64,000 nucleotides of DNA from Specibacter cremeus. Lineage in GTDB: Bacteria; Actinomycetota; Actinomycetes; Actinomycetales; Micrococcaceae. The DNA is taken from assembly GCF_003946885.1 (NCBI RefSeq), contig NZ_RWKQ01000002.1, positions 90,277-154,276 of the forward strand. Direction: 5' to 3'. Positions 33,156 through 41,232 of the stretch are shown one piece after another (within the stretch, counting starts at the first letter, position 1; every line of letters starts with the position of its first letter). The notes beneath the pieces were generated by a model. The model saw only the letters and a list, made by a program, of their open reading frames with translations, was not told where the DNA came from and made no database searches. A program made the position numbers and the translations under genes.

Positions 33156-34105
33156 GGCTGGGCCGGCTCGTTGACGTCGCCCATGTTGTGCAACAGATAC
33201 GCGGGCTCACGCCAGCCGAGCACGGCCTCCGTCATGCGGATCGCGGCGGCCGATTCCGCGACATTGTGCATGCGCAGGATCCGCGCCCCGCCGAGGATGC
33301 AGATGACGCCGGACGCCAACGAGCCGGCCAACCGGTCCGCCTTCGGCTGGTTGAGTGTCTCGCCGATGAAGTCCTTGTTGGACACGGCGGCGAGCGCCGG
33401 GAAGCCGAGGTCGGCGATCTCATTGAAGCGGCGCGTGATCTCGAGCGTGTGCAGCGTGTTCTTGTTGAGGTCGTGGCCCGGGTCGACGATGATCTTCTCC
33501 GGCGCGACGCCGAGCGAGATGGCCAGCTCCGCCTTCTCGCGCAGGAACGCGGCCACCTCGCTGACGACATCCACATACGACGGGCGGGGGTACACGGTGC
33601 GCGGCTTGGCCAGGCTGTGCGTGATGACCAGGTGGGCGCCCGTCTGGGCGACGACCTCGGCCAGCCCGGGGTTGGCCAGTCCGGTCGTGTCATTGACGAC
33701 GTGGGCGCCGGCGGCGATGGCGCGCGCGGCGACCTCGGGCAGGAACGTGTCGACCGAGATGATCACGTCGCTGCGCGCGGCCACCGCCTCGATCACGGGC
33801 ACCACCCGGTCGGACTCCTCCTCGGCACTGAGGGCCGGACCGGGCGCGAACGGCACGCCGCCGATGTCCACCCAGTCGGCGCCGTCACGCGCGGCCGCCA
33901 ACGCCGCACCCACGGCGGCGTCGAGCGCGAACGTGGCACCGGCGTCGTAAAAGGAATCCGGTGTGCGGTTCACGATCGCCATCAGCGCCACATGGCGGCT
34001 GAAATCCAGCGTGCGCGGGCCGAAATCATGGACCGGATGCAGCAGCGGCGGGGTGTGGAAGGGGGCGGCCGTCACGGGCGGCTGGAGAATGGTCATCCCC
34101 TCCAT
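33152..34105 (-). CDS. dihydropteroate synthase family protein, FolP2-like
   Basis: 317 residues with the DHPS TIM-barrel: MAIVNRTPDSFYDAGATF, DWVDIGGVPFAPGPALS, VIISVDTFLPEVAARAI, VVNDTTGLANPGLAE, IIVDPGHDLNKNTLHTLEIT and GARILRMHNV. The first loop reads NRTPDSFYD instead of NVTPDSFSDGG. That is the pattern I recall for mycobacterial FolP2, reported to lack dihydropteroate synthase activity, so the true reaction is open. The ATG 34105 shares one base with the upstream stop (TGATG), which indicates strong coupling. A para-aminobenzoate-using canonical FolP may be encoded elsewhere in the genome. Confidence 0.82.
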   Translation of the reverse strand: MEGMTILQPPVTAAPFHTPPLLHPVHDFGPRTLDFSRHVALMAIVNRTPDSFYDAGATFALDAAVGAALAAARDGADWVDIGGVPFAPGPALSAEEESDRVVPVIEAVAARSDVIISVDTFLPEVAARAIAAGAHVVNDTTGLANPGLAEVVAQTGAHLVITHSLAKPRTVYPRPSYVDVVSEVAAFLREKAELAISLGVAPEKIIVDPGHDLNKNTLHTLEITRRFNEIADLGFPALAAVSNKDFIGETLNQPKADRLAGSLASGVICILGGARILRMHNVAESAAAIRMTEAVLGWREPAYLLHNMGDVNEPAQP

Positions 34106-35340
34106 CAAATATCGCCCAACGCGATTGCGGGGTTGGCCAGCGCCCGCGTGTCGACCGTGCGGGCGCTGCCGATCAGGGCCTTGATGTCCTCCTGGACGTC
34201 CCAGACGTTCACGTTCATGCCCGCCACGACGCGCCCGCCGGCCACCCAGAACGCGATGAACTCGCGGGACTCCAGGCTGCCCCGGATGACGATGTCGGCG
34301 CCCTTCGTGAGCGCCGCGTAGCCGGAATACTCCATGCCGAGGTCGAACTGGTCGGTGTAGAAGTAGGGGATGTCGTCGAGCACGGCGTCTTGGCCGAGCA
34401 TGGTGCGGGCGGCCACCTTGCCGCCGGCGATCGCGTTGGCCCAGTGCTCGCTGCGGGCCCGGGCACCGGTGATCGGGTGCATGGCGTTCGCGACGTCCCC
34501 GGCGGCCAGGATGTCCTCCTTCGACGTGCGCAGCGACGCATCGACCAGGATGCCGTTCTCAACGGCCAGGCCGGCGTCCTCGGCCAGCGCAATGTTGGGC
34601 ACGACGCCGACGGCGACGATCACCAGGTCGGCCGGAAGCACGACGCCGGTGGTCGACGTCACGCCGGTCACCTTGCCGTCGTCCCCGGTGATCGCGGCGG
34701 CACTGGACGGCAGGACGAACCTGACACCGGCCTCCTCGTGCCGCTTCGCGAAGACGGCGCCGAGTTCGGCGCCGATCGCGACGGACAGGGGGACTTCCTC
34801 CAGCCCGAGCAGCGTGACCTCGTTGCCGAGTTCGCGTGCCGTGGCGGCGATCTCCATGCCGATCCAGCCGGATCCGATCATGACCAGCCGGTGCCCGCCG
34901 TCCTTGAGGAGCTCCTTGAGTCGAATGCTGTCGGCCCTGGTGCGGAACGTGTGCACGCCGTCGAGGTCCACACCCGGGAACGGGATGCGGCGCGGCGTGG
35001 CACCGGTGGCCAGCAACAATTTGTCGTAGCCGAGGATGCGGCCGCCGGCCAGGGCGACCGTGTGGGCGTCCGGGTCGATGGCCGTGGCCGCTTCCCCCGT
35101 GATGACCTCGACGTTGTTCTCCGGGTACCAGCTTGCCGGGTAGGGCAGCAGCGCGTCCTCGCCCTCCTTCCCGGCCAGGAAGCCCTTGGACAGGGGCGGA
35201 CGCTGGTAAGGGGTCTCGGATTCGTCGGCGACGATCGTCACCGGCCCGGTATAGCCCTCCTCCCGCAATGTCGCCGCCGCCGTGGCGCCGGCCAGTCCAC
35301 CGCCCACGATGACCATGCCAGGTTGGCGTTGTTCGCTCAT
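34105..35340 (-). CDS. FAD/NAD(P)-dependent oxidoreductase (ferredoxin-reductase type)
   Basis: 411 residues. The FAD motif is MVIVGGGLAGATAAATLREE, the NAD motif MIGSGWIGMEIAATARELG, the second FAD block SKEDILAAGDVANAMHPITG, and a C-terminal reductase dimerisation domain ends the protein. It is similar to the reductase components of multi-component dioxygenases and to rubredoxin/ferredoxin reductases. It lies between folE and the FolP2-like gene in a tight operon. Its electron acceptor is not encoded next to it. A redox step in pterin metabolism is inference. The ATG at 35340 is 36 bases after folE. Confidence 0.9.
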   Translation of the reverse strand: MSEQRQPGMVIVGGGLAGATAAATLREEGYTGPVTIVADESETPYQRPPLSKGFLAGKEGEDALLPYPASWYPENNVEVITGEAATAIDPDAHTVALAGGRILGYDKLLLATGATPRRIPFPGVDLDGVHTFRTRADSIRLKELLKDGGHRLVMIGSGWIGMEIAATARELGNEVTLLGLEEVPLSVAIGAELGAVFAKRHEEAGVRFVLPSSAAAITGDDGKVTGVTSTTGVVLPADLVIVAVGVVPNIALAEDAGLAVENGILVDASLRTSKEDILAAGDVANAMHPITGARARSEHWANAIAGGKVAARTMLGQDAVLDDIPYFYTDQFDLGMEYSGYAALTKGADIVIRGSLESREFIAFWVAGGRVVAGMNVNVWDVQEDIKALIGSARTVDTRALANPAIALGDI

Positions 35341-35376
35341 GATTGCCTCATTCCTTGCCGCTCGGTCGTACCGTTG

Positions 35377-36000
35377 CTAGTGGGGGAATTGTTCTCGCAG
35401 GGGGCCGGTGTCCGCAAGGCCTCCGGTGAACACGGACGTGCGTGTGAGGGTCCCGGCGACGTGGACGCCGCGCAGCGACATGCACAGGTGCTCGGCCTCG
35501 AGCACCACGCCGACGCCGCGCGGGTTGAGCGTGTCCTCGAGCCAGTCGGCCACCTGCTGGGTCAGCCGCTCCTGGACCTGCAGGTCCCGGGCGAAGTGCT
35601 CCAGCCCGCGGGCCAGCTTGGACAGGCCGAACAGGCGTTCGCCGGGCAGGTAGCCGATGTGGGCGACGCCGCGGAACGGCAGCAGATGGTGCTGGCACAG
35701 CGAATGGAACGGTATGTCCTTGACGATGACCAGTCCGGCATAGCCCTCGTCGTTGGGGAACGTGGTCCAGCCGGTCGGCCGGGGCGTGAGCATTTCGGCG
35801 AAGGCGTCGGCCACGCGTCGCGGCGTGTCGACCAGGTGCGGGTCGGCCACGTCACGGCCCAGCGCGCGCAACAGGTCGGTGACGGCGGCACGTGCCGCGG
35901 ACAGGTCGATGCCGGCGGGCAGGGCCGCGTCAAAGGCGTCGGCGTCGTCAAGGTCGTCAAGCCGACGCAGGAGCGGTGATACGGTGCTGGAAATCGACAT
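35377..36000 (-). CDS. folE: GTP cyclohydrolase I
   Basis: 207 residues. It opens GTP to 7,8-dihydroneopterin triphosphate, the first step to folate and other pterins. The zinc ligands Cys102 and His105 lie in FHSLCQHHLLPFRG and the third Cys in EAEHLCMSLRG. VDTPRRVADAFAEML and GYLPGERLFGLSKLAR are also typical. The ATG at 36000 has AGAAGG about 9 bases upstream; a TTG two codons earlier is too close to it. It heads the operon of FAD reductase, FolP2-like protein and RibD-C-like reductase. It is divergent from a regulator, with an inverted repeat between them. Confidence 0.95.
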   Translation of the reverse strand: MSISSTVSPLLRRLDDLDDADAFDAALPAGIDLSAARAAVTDLLRALGRDVADPHLVDTPRRVADAFAEMLTPRPTGWTTFPNDEGYAGLVIVKDIPFHSLCQHHLLPFRGVAHIGYLPGERLFGLSKLARGLEHFARDLQVQERLTQQVADWLEDTLNPRGVGVVLEAEHLCMSLRGVHVAGTLTRTSVFTGGLADTGPLREQFPH

Positions 36001-36009
36001 GTCCAAACC

Positions 36010-36040
36010 CTTCTAAATCTTGTATTCTTGACTTTAGAAG
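36010..36040. promoter_or_regulatory. inverted repeat in the folE/regulator divergent promoter
   Basis: CTTCTAAA (36010-36017) and TTTAGAAG (36033-36040) are perfect 8-bp arms with a 15-base AT-rich spacer. The centre-to-centre distance is about 23 bp, two helical turns. It is a likely operator for the divergent regulator. Confidence 0.6.
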
Positions 36041-36112
36041 CGGATGCGCGACACGTCAAGCCTTCATGACGCAATTCGTGACGTGCCCGCGATCCGGAAC
36101 GGAGGGATTGTT

Positions 36113-36781
36113 GTGGCGCAACTCGATGAATCTGAGCGCCTGGCCGCCGTCGCGGCGCTGGGCGACCCGGTGCGGCGTGACCTGTTCGAGGTGGTCCGGC
36201 GGGCGGGGACGGCGCTGAGCTGCGATGACTGCGCGGAGGAGCTGGGCCTGCCGCGCAGCACCGTGCGCGTCCAGCTGGACCGGTTGGTCGCGGCCGGCCT
36301 GCTCAGCACCAAATTCCGGAAGACCGGCCCCCGGCAGGGACCCGGGTCCGGGCGGCCGGCCAAGCTGTACACGGCGGCCCTGGCCGAGGTGGCCGCCTCC
36401 GTGCCGGACCGGCACTACGACCTGGCCGCGGACCTGCTGGCCGCCGCCGTCCAACACTCGGCCGACGCGTCCGTGGACATCCGGGAGGCCGTGGCGGCTG
36501 TCGCGTACGACGCCGGGACCGGCCTTGGCGCGCGGGCCGGCTCGATCGAGGCCATGCTGGACGCCACCGGCTACGACCCCCACCCGGACGGCGCCGGCGG
36601 CACCATCCTGGCAAACTGCCCGTTCCATGCGCTGGCCCGGCGCCACACGGACGTGGTGTGCTCGCTCAACGGCTCCCTGCTCGCCGGTGCGCTCGCCGGC
36701 TGCGGCGACACCGGCCACCGGGTCGTGGAGGATTCGGAACCGACACACTGCTGCGCCCGCATCGTCCCGTACGTGTCATAG
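36113..36781 (+). CDS. COG2345/SufR-like winged-helix regulator with conserved cysteines
   Basis: 222 residues. The N-terminal winged helix (ERLAAVAALGDPVRRDLFEV, recognition LGLPRSTVRVQLDRLVAAGL) is followed by GSGRPAKLYT and a C-terminal sensor domain. Its cysteines Cys169 (NCPFHALARRH), Cys183 (DVVCSLN) and Cys213-214 (THCCARI) match the spacing of SufR-type iron-sulfur regulators. Cys37 and Cys40 sit in the HTH region. I chose GTG 36113 because GGAGG lies 7 bases upstream; an in-frame ATG at 36044 has no ribosome site. It is divergent from the folE operon and probably controls it and itself. Fe-S binding is inference from the Cys pattern. Confidence 0.85.
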   Translation: MAQLDESERLAAVAALGDPVRRDLFEVVRRAGTALSCDDCAEELGLPRSTVRVQLDRLVAAGLLSTKFRKTGPRQGPGSGRPAKLYTAALAEVAASVPDRHYDLAADLLAAAVQHSADASVDIREAVAAVAYDAGTGLGARAGSIEAMLDATGYDPHPDGAGGTILANCPFHALARRHTDVVCSLNGSLLAGALAGCGDTGHRVVEDSEPTHCCARIVPYVS

Positions 36782-36845
36782 GGCCGTTGGGCGCTGCCCG
36801 CCCGGGCTCCCGTGCCGGACGACGGCGGTGCCCACCTGCCGGCCC

Positions 36846-36869
36846 GGTGGTCGAGCCTGGTCGAGACCC
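36846..36869. repeat. dispersed palindromic-type element (copy 1)
   Basis: GGTGGTCGAGCCTGGTCGAG and following bases. It resembles the widespread actinobacterial GGTTGAGCCTGTCGAAACC repeat, here between convergent genes. Confidence 0.4.
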
Positions 36870-36886
36870 GCGGGCGTGCGCCGCGT

Positions 36887-38719
36887 TCAGATGTCGGGTG
36901 GGTGTTGGTAGAGGTTTTGGAGGGGGTGTTGGAGGGGATCCTTGATCGGGGGCGCGGTGAACCAGGGGGTGCCGTTGATCATGGTCACGGTCCAGTCGGT
37001 GCGGTGGAGCAGGTGGTGATGCCATGAACATACGAGACAGCAGTTGGCCACGGAGGTGGGTCCGCCCTCGGACCAGGGGATGATGTGGTGGGCCTCGGCC
37101 CATTGCGGGGGCCGGTCGCAGTCGGGGAACGCGCAACCGCCGTCGCGGGCGTACAGGGCACGTCTGATGTCGGGGGTGACGAGGCGTTGGCGGCGGCCCT
37201 GGTCGAGGACCGCGCCCTTCCCGTTCATCACGATCGGGATGATTTGGGCGTCGCAGGCGGCTTGGCGGATCTGGTCGACCGGGATTTCGCCACTGTAGGG
37301 GACCCGGGCGGTGCCGAGCCCGCGGCGGAGGTCCTCCAGGGCGACGGTGACGTGCAGTTGCGGGCGCAGCCCGCCGTTGTCCGGCAGGGTGTCGGTCGCC
37401 GCGGCCAGGCGCAGGCAGTCCAGGAGCCGGTGCAGCAGTTTCTGCGCCCGGGTCCGCTCGTCCCGCAGCACCGGGTTGCCGGGCCCCTGCCCGGGTTGGG
37501 CGGCATCGAAGAGCCCGCACTCGTCCGCGAAAAACCGATCGGTCGCGCTGCCGGTGTCCGTGCCGGGGTGCGCGCCGTCGGCATCGGCATCATCCGGGGC
37601 GTCCGTGCCGGAATCCGCGCCCGGCCCAGCGCCGGGGGAGCCGCCGGTCCCGCCGGCGCGCCCGGGGGCGTCCGTGTCCCAGAGCGGCTGCTGTCCGGGC
37701 AGCGGCGCGCCGGCGGTGCCGGTGTTGCCGCCGGCGTTACCGGAGGTGCCGGTGTTGCCGCCGGCGTTACCGGAGGTGCCGGCGCCGCTGGCCCCGGTGC
37801 CAGTCCCGGTGCCGTCGCCCGTTCCGGTGCCGGGGGTGGTCGGGGCGCCGGTGGGATGGGGGTTGGTGGCGGTGCCGGTGGTGGCGAGGAAGAGTTCGAA
37901 GTCGGCGACGGTGAGGTGGCCGCGGATGGAGACGAGTCCGCGGCGGGGCCGGCCGAAGTGCAGGCCCTCCTTGGCGCGCAGTTCGCCCTCGGTGGGGGTC
38001 TGCCCGTCCGGGTCCAGGTGGGCCAGGGCACGGACCGCGCATTGGCGTACGGATTCCGGTGGATGCCGGTCGGCGAGATCGGTGAGCACCTCCTCGACCC
38101 GGGCCGCCTGCTCCGCACTGACCCCCGCGGGTTCCTGCCCGTCGTCGTCGGGTTCGGTGATGAGCACGGTGGCGCGGTGGGCGTAGTCGGCGATCAGTGC
38201 GGCGGTTTCCAGGGATAGCCGGCCGGTGAAGAAGGCGCGGGCCAGCAGCGGGTGCGCGGCCGGGCGCCCGGCGTGCGTGAGCGGGTCTGTGTGGGGCAGC
38301 ACGGCGGCGGCGACCTTGAGCCGCCGTCCGGTCTCGGCGCTGGAGGCAAGCAGGGTATGGGCCACGAACACGGCCGGGGTCGGGGAGCCGGCGCCGTCGT
38401 AGCGCCCAGCCCCGGCCCGGGCGGCCAGTTCCGCGGCGAGTTGGACCTGCACGGCGGCCAGGGCGTGGGCCACCGCCTCGGTGTGCCGGGCGAGGGTGAC
38501 CAGTTCTGGGTCGGGGACTCGGTCCAGGCCCAGCGCGACGGGGCCCAGGAACTCCGGTCCGGACTCGCCGGCACGTCCCGGGCCGGGGGTCCCGTGGGGT
38601 GGCCGGGTGGCTGTGTAGGCGAGGTCCAGGAGCCGGCGGAGGCGTCCGTCGGTGGCTCCACGAGTGGTGCGTGCCCCCGCGTGGTCGGGAGCGGCCTGCT
38701 CCGTATCCATGACCATCAC
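36887..38719 (-). CDS. DUF222 / 13E12-family HNH endonuclease-like protein
   Basis: 610 residues. An N-terminal DUF222 domain (about 25-250, e.g. HTEAVAHALAAVQVQLAAEL) and a Gly/Thr/Pro-rich variable middle precede the C-terminal HNH motif: CAFPDCDRPPQWAEAHHIIP, WSEGGPTSVANCCLVCSWHH. Such proteins exist in many copies per actinobacterial genome and are related to the mycobacterial REP13E12 repeats; their role is unknown. The middle contains a perfect 30-bp duplication. I place the start at GTG 38719, because TATTCT lies 6 bases upstream (leaderless). The ATGs at 38716 and 38710 are in the same frame. A long inverted repeat lies about 90 bases upstream. Confidence 0.85.
   Translation of the reverse strand: MMVMDTEQAAPDHAGARTTRGATDGRLRRLLDLAYTATRPPHGTPGPGRAGESGPEFLGPVALGLDRVPDPELVTLARHTEAVAHALAAVQVQLAAELAARAGAGRYDGAGSPTPAVFVAHTLLASSAETGRRLKVAAAVLPHTDPLTHAGRPAAHPLLARAFFTGRLSLETAALIADYAHRATVLITEPDDDGQEPAGVSAEQAARVEEVLTDLADRHPPESVRQCAVRALAHLDPDGQTPTEGELRAKEGLHFGRPRRGLVSIRGHLTVADFELFLATTGTATNPHPTGAPTTPGTGTGDGTGTGTGASGAGTSGNAGGNTGTSGNAGGNTGTAGAPLPGQQPLWDTDAPGRAGGTGGSPGAGPGADSGTDAPDDADADGAHPGTDTGSATDRFFADECGLFDAAQPGQGPGNPVLRDERTRAQKLLHRLLDCLRLAAATDTLPDNGGLRPQLHVTVALEDLRRGLGTARVPYSGEIPVDQIRQAACDAQIIPIVMNGKGAVLDQGRRQRLVTPDIRRALYARDGGCAFPDCDRPPQWAEAHHIIPWSEGGPTSVANCCLVCSWHHHLLHRTDWTVTMINGTPWFTAPPIKDPLQHPLQNLYQHPPDI
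37716..37780. repeat. perfect 30-bp tandem duplication inside the DUF222-HNH gene
   Basis: Units 37716-37745 and 37746-37775 are identical, with 5 bases of a third copy. They encode two 10-residue Gly/Asn/Thr repeats (GTSGNAGGNT type) in the variable linker, so length changes keep the frame. Confidence 0.85.
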
Positions 38720-38809
38720 ATTACCAGAATACCTCTTCGATGAAAAGAGGCTTCTTGAAATAAGATATAGAAATGAGTGCCCATCGGCGATACCATCCCG
38801 GCGTCCATC

Positions 38810-38863
38810 TAGGGCGCGGTTAAGCACCAAATTGCGCCGAAATGGGTGCTTAACTGCGCCCTA
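38810..38863. repeat. 19-bp inverted repeat between DUF222-HNH and next gene
   Basis: TAGGGCGCGGTTAAGCACC (38810-38828) and GGTGCTTAACTGCGCCCTA (38845-38863) match at 18 of 19 positions, with a 16-base spacer. The whole gap 38711-39021 between the divergent genes holds only this repeat, an AT-rich promoter segment (38720-38775) and the promoter of the next gene. Neither flanking gene ends here, so it is not a terminator of either. Confidence 0.85.
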
Positions 38864-39009
38864 CTTGAGTCGCGGACAGCACGAGTAATGTATTCGATTC
38901 GGGAGTCGCATGACCAGGTCTTGACACGCTCGATCACCGCACGACGAGCGGCGCAGCGCCAGGGGGCCGGTGATGCGCAGAACTACTGCAACCTCGAACG
39001 GGGGCGGCG

Positions 39010-39015
39010 TAGGGT
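39010..39015 (+). promoter_or_regulatory. -10 element of the 39022 gene
   Basis: TAGGGT ends 6 bases before the ATG, with CTGCAA 18 bases upstream as a possible -35. This implies a leaderless transcript. Confidence 0.4.
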
Positions 39016-39021
39016 GGCGGC

Positions 39022-39873
39022 ATGGACATCGCCGACGCGGGACAGTGGATCGCGGACGCGCTGGCACCCTTTCGCTCGGGCGCGCGCCCGGCGGCGGACC
39101 GCTCCACGGTGGCCGCGAGCCTGCCCGACCGATTCGAGGCCTACGCGCGGATCCTGCACCCGGTGAACCGGGAGGATGGCACGCCGCTGACCTGGTCCGA
39201 AATCGCCAGGAAGACCGGCCGCGCCGTCCACCCGTGCGCGCAGTTCGCCGCCGTGGCCGGCATCGCGTACGGCGACCCGCTGGTGCTGGACGGGAAGTAC
39301 CTGCACGTCCCCCGGGAGGGCGAACTCGACGCTGCGCAGCTCGCCGCCCTCGCGACCATTCTCGGCGAGCACACCGGCACGCCCCGGGACGTCTATCTGG
39401 CACTGTGGGACGGGTACGGCTGGATCCACGGCGCCGGCGCGGTCAGCGTGCTGTGGTCCGTCGACGAACCGGAGACGCCAAGCGCCGAGTTCCAAGAGGA
39501 ACAGGCAGCACTCCTGGCGCAGGTGAAACGCCTGCAGGAACCGTCCTTCCCCTATGAAGTCCTCAATGGCACGCTGCTGGACGTGGGCCATGGGTTCCGG
39601 CAGTACTTCGTGTTCCGCGGGACGATCACGGACCTGGCCCATCCGCCATGGGCGGAGGGGCGCACACTCAACACCCAGACGCCCAACCTCGCCTGGCCGG
39701 CCGACCACGCCTGGTGCCTGGCCACGGAGATCGACTTTGATTCCACCCTGGCGGGCGGCACGCGCGAGGCGATTGACGCCGTCGTCCGGTCACCGCTGCT
39801 GGAGGCGCTGCCGGTCACGCCGGCCACCAGCCTGGCCTGGGACGCCGACACCGTGAACCCCCGGGTGCCGTAG
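39022..39873 (+). CDS. conserved hypothetical protein
   Basis: 283 residues, soluble, not recognised. It starts MDIADAGQWIADALAPFRSG. The visible landmarks are PDRFEAYARILHPVNREDGT near the N terminus, LTWSEIARKTGRAVHPCAQF, a Trp-rich central part (LALWDGYGWIHGAGA) and a C-terminal block with WPADHAWCLATEIDFDSTL. I recall similar proteins as single-copy hypotheticals in actinobacteria, with no known role. The gene precedes iscS by 20 bases but iscS has its own promoter. The ATG 39022 is supported by a -10 hexamer 6 bases upstream. Confidence 0.75.
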   Translation: MDIADAGQWIADALAPFRSGARPAADRSTVAASLPDRFEAYARILHPVNREDGTPLTWSEIARKTGRAVHPCAQFAAVAGIAYGDPLVLDGKYLHVPREGELDAAQLAALATILGEHTGTPRDVYLALWDGYGWIHGAGAVSVLWSVDEPETPSAEFQEEQAALLAQVKRLQEPSFPYEVLNGTLLDVGHGFRQYFVFRGTITDLAHPPWAEGRTLNTQTPNLAWPADHAWCLATEIDFDSTLAGGTREAIDAVVRSPLLEALPVTPATSLAWDADTVNPRVP

Positions 39874-39881
39874 ACGTGCCG

Positions 39882-39887
39882 TAGAAT
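39882..39887 (+). promoter_or_regulatory. -10 element of the cysteine desulfurase gene
   Basis: TAGAAT ends exactly 6 bases before GTG 39894. The purine stretch GGAG is too close to the start codon to act as a normal ribosome site. Confidence 0.5.
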
Positions 39888-39893
39888 GGAGCG

Positions 39894-41117
39894 GTGCCCG
39901 TGTACCTCGACCACGCGGCGACCACGCCCATCTCGGCCCCGGCCCTCGCCGCACTCACCACAGTCCTCGCCCGCAGCGGCAACCCGTCCTCGCTGCACGG
40001 CGCCGGCCGGCGTGCCCGCGCCACGGTCGAGGAGGCCCGCGAAACCATCGCCGTGGCCGCCGGCGCGCACCCCACCGAGGTCATTTTCACCTCCGGCGGC
40101 ACCGAGGCCGACAACCTGGCCGTCAAGGGCCTGTATTGGGCGCGGAATGCCGCCGAGCCGCAGCGCCGCCGCATCCTCGTCTCCGGCATCGAGCACGCCG
40201 CCGTCCAGGACACCGTCGAATGGCTGGAGAAGCATGAGGGCGCCGAGGCCGTCTGGCTGCCCGTCGACGCCACCGGCACGGTGTCGCTGGCCGCGCTGGA
40301 AAAGGAATTGGACGACGGCGGCGCGGAGTCGGTCGCCCTGGTCACCTGCATGTGGGCCAACAACGAGGTGGGCACGATCCAGCCCATAGCCGACATCGTG
40401 GTGCTGGCCGCCGGGCACGGCATCCCGGTGCATTCCGACGCCGTCCAGGCGTTTGGTTCCGTGCCGGTGGACTTTCGGGCATCCGGGCTGGCCGCCATGT
40501 CGATCAGCGGCCACAAGATCGGCGGACCCGTGGGCGTGGGCGCGCTGCTGCTCGGCCGCGACGTGACGTTGACGCCCGTCCAGCACGGCGGCGGGCAGGA
40601 GCGCGGCGTGCGCTCCGGCACGCTGGACACGGCCGGCATCGCCGCGTTCGCCGCGGCCGCCAGGGATGTCACGGACAACCTTGCCGCGGAAAGCGCCCGC
40701 ATCGCGGCCCTGCGTGACGCGCTCATCGAGGGTGTCCGGGCGGCCGTCCCGGCGGCCGTGCTGCGCGGCGTCGACCCGGCGACGGCCCCGGACAAGCGGC
40801 TGCCCGGCAACGCGCACTTCACCTTCCCCGGCTGCGAGGGTGATTCGCTGCTGTTCCTGCTGGACATGGCCGGCATCGAATCGTCTACCGGGTCGGCGTG
40901 CACGGCCGGCGTGCCGCGCCCGTCGCACGTGCTGCTCGCCATGGGCCTGGATGAGGACACGGCCCGTGGCGCCCAGCGTTTCAGCCTCGGGCATACATCC
41001 AGCCCGGAAGACGTTGATGCCTTCGTGGCCGCGCTGCCGCAGGCGCACGCACGCGCCAAGCAGGCCGGCATGGCCGGGCGTGCGTCCAGCATCCGGACCG
41101 CCAGCACCACCCGGTGA
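39894..41117 (+). CDS. iscS: cysteine desulfurase (IscS/NifS type)
   Basis: 407 residues, PLP-dependent. It removes sulfur from cysteine as an enzyme-bound persulfide. The N terminus [16 protein letters not shown], the PLP-binding Lys208 ([12 protein letters not shown]), the pocket [12 protein letters not shown] and the persulfide Cys336 ([17 protein letters not shown]) are present. The next gene is mnmA, so its main role here is probably sulfur supply for tRNA 2-thiouridine, possibly also for Fe-S clusters. The GTG start has TAGAAT 6 bases upstream (leaderless). Confidence 0.93.
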   Translation: MPVYLDHAATTPISAPALAALTTVLARSGNPSSLHGAGRRARATVEEARETIAVAAGAHPTEVIFTSGGTEADNLAVKGLYWARNAAEPQRRRILVSGIEHAAVQDTVEWLEKHEGAEAVWLPVDATGTVSLAALEKELDDGGAESVALVTCMWANNEVGTIQPIADIVVLAAGHGIPVHSDAVQAFGSVPVDFRASGLAAMSISGHKIGGPVGVGALLLGRDVTLTPVQHGGGQERGVRSGTLDTAGIAAFAAAARDVTDNLAAESARIAALRDALIEGVRAAVPAAVLRGVDPATAPDKRLPGNAHFTFPGCEGDSLLFLLDMAGIESSTGSACTAGVPRPSHVLLAMGLDEDTARGAQRFSLGHTSSPEDVDAFVAALPQAHARAKQAGMAGRASSIRTASTTR

Positions 41118-41144
41118 TCGAGCTGGGCCCACGGGCGCGAGGGA

Positions 41145-41170
41145 CCCGTTGCGAGCTTGCGAGCAACGGG
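41145..41170. other. hairpin between iscS and mnmA
   Basis: CCCGTTGC (41145-41152) pairs with GCAACGGG (41163-41170) across a 10-base loop. It adjoins a dispersed repeat and may be an attenuator or part of that element. Confidence 0.4.
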
Positions 41171-41191
41171 AGCGCCCGGGGAGCGAGATCC

Positions 41192-41215
41192 GGGTTTCGA
41201 CAGGCTCAACCACTG
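41192..41215. repeat. dispersed palindromic-type element (copy 2)
   Basis: GGGTTTCGACAGGCTCAACC plus four bases, the inverse orientation of the common actinobacterial GGTTGAGCCTGTCGAAACC repeat. It lies just before the mnmA ribosome site. Confidence 0.45.
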
Positions 41216-41232
41216 TTAACGAAAGGCAAGTA

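Noticed and set aside
36044..36113. ATG 36044 as start of the divergent regulator
   Set aside because: It has no ribosome site, whereas GTG 36113 has GGAGG at 7 bases and begins at the conserved HTH.
37716..37780. The 30-bp tandem repeat as a short CRISPR array
   Set aside because: The units abut with no spacers, keep the reading frame inside a coding gene and no cas gene is near.
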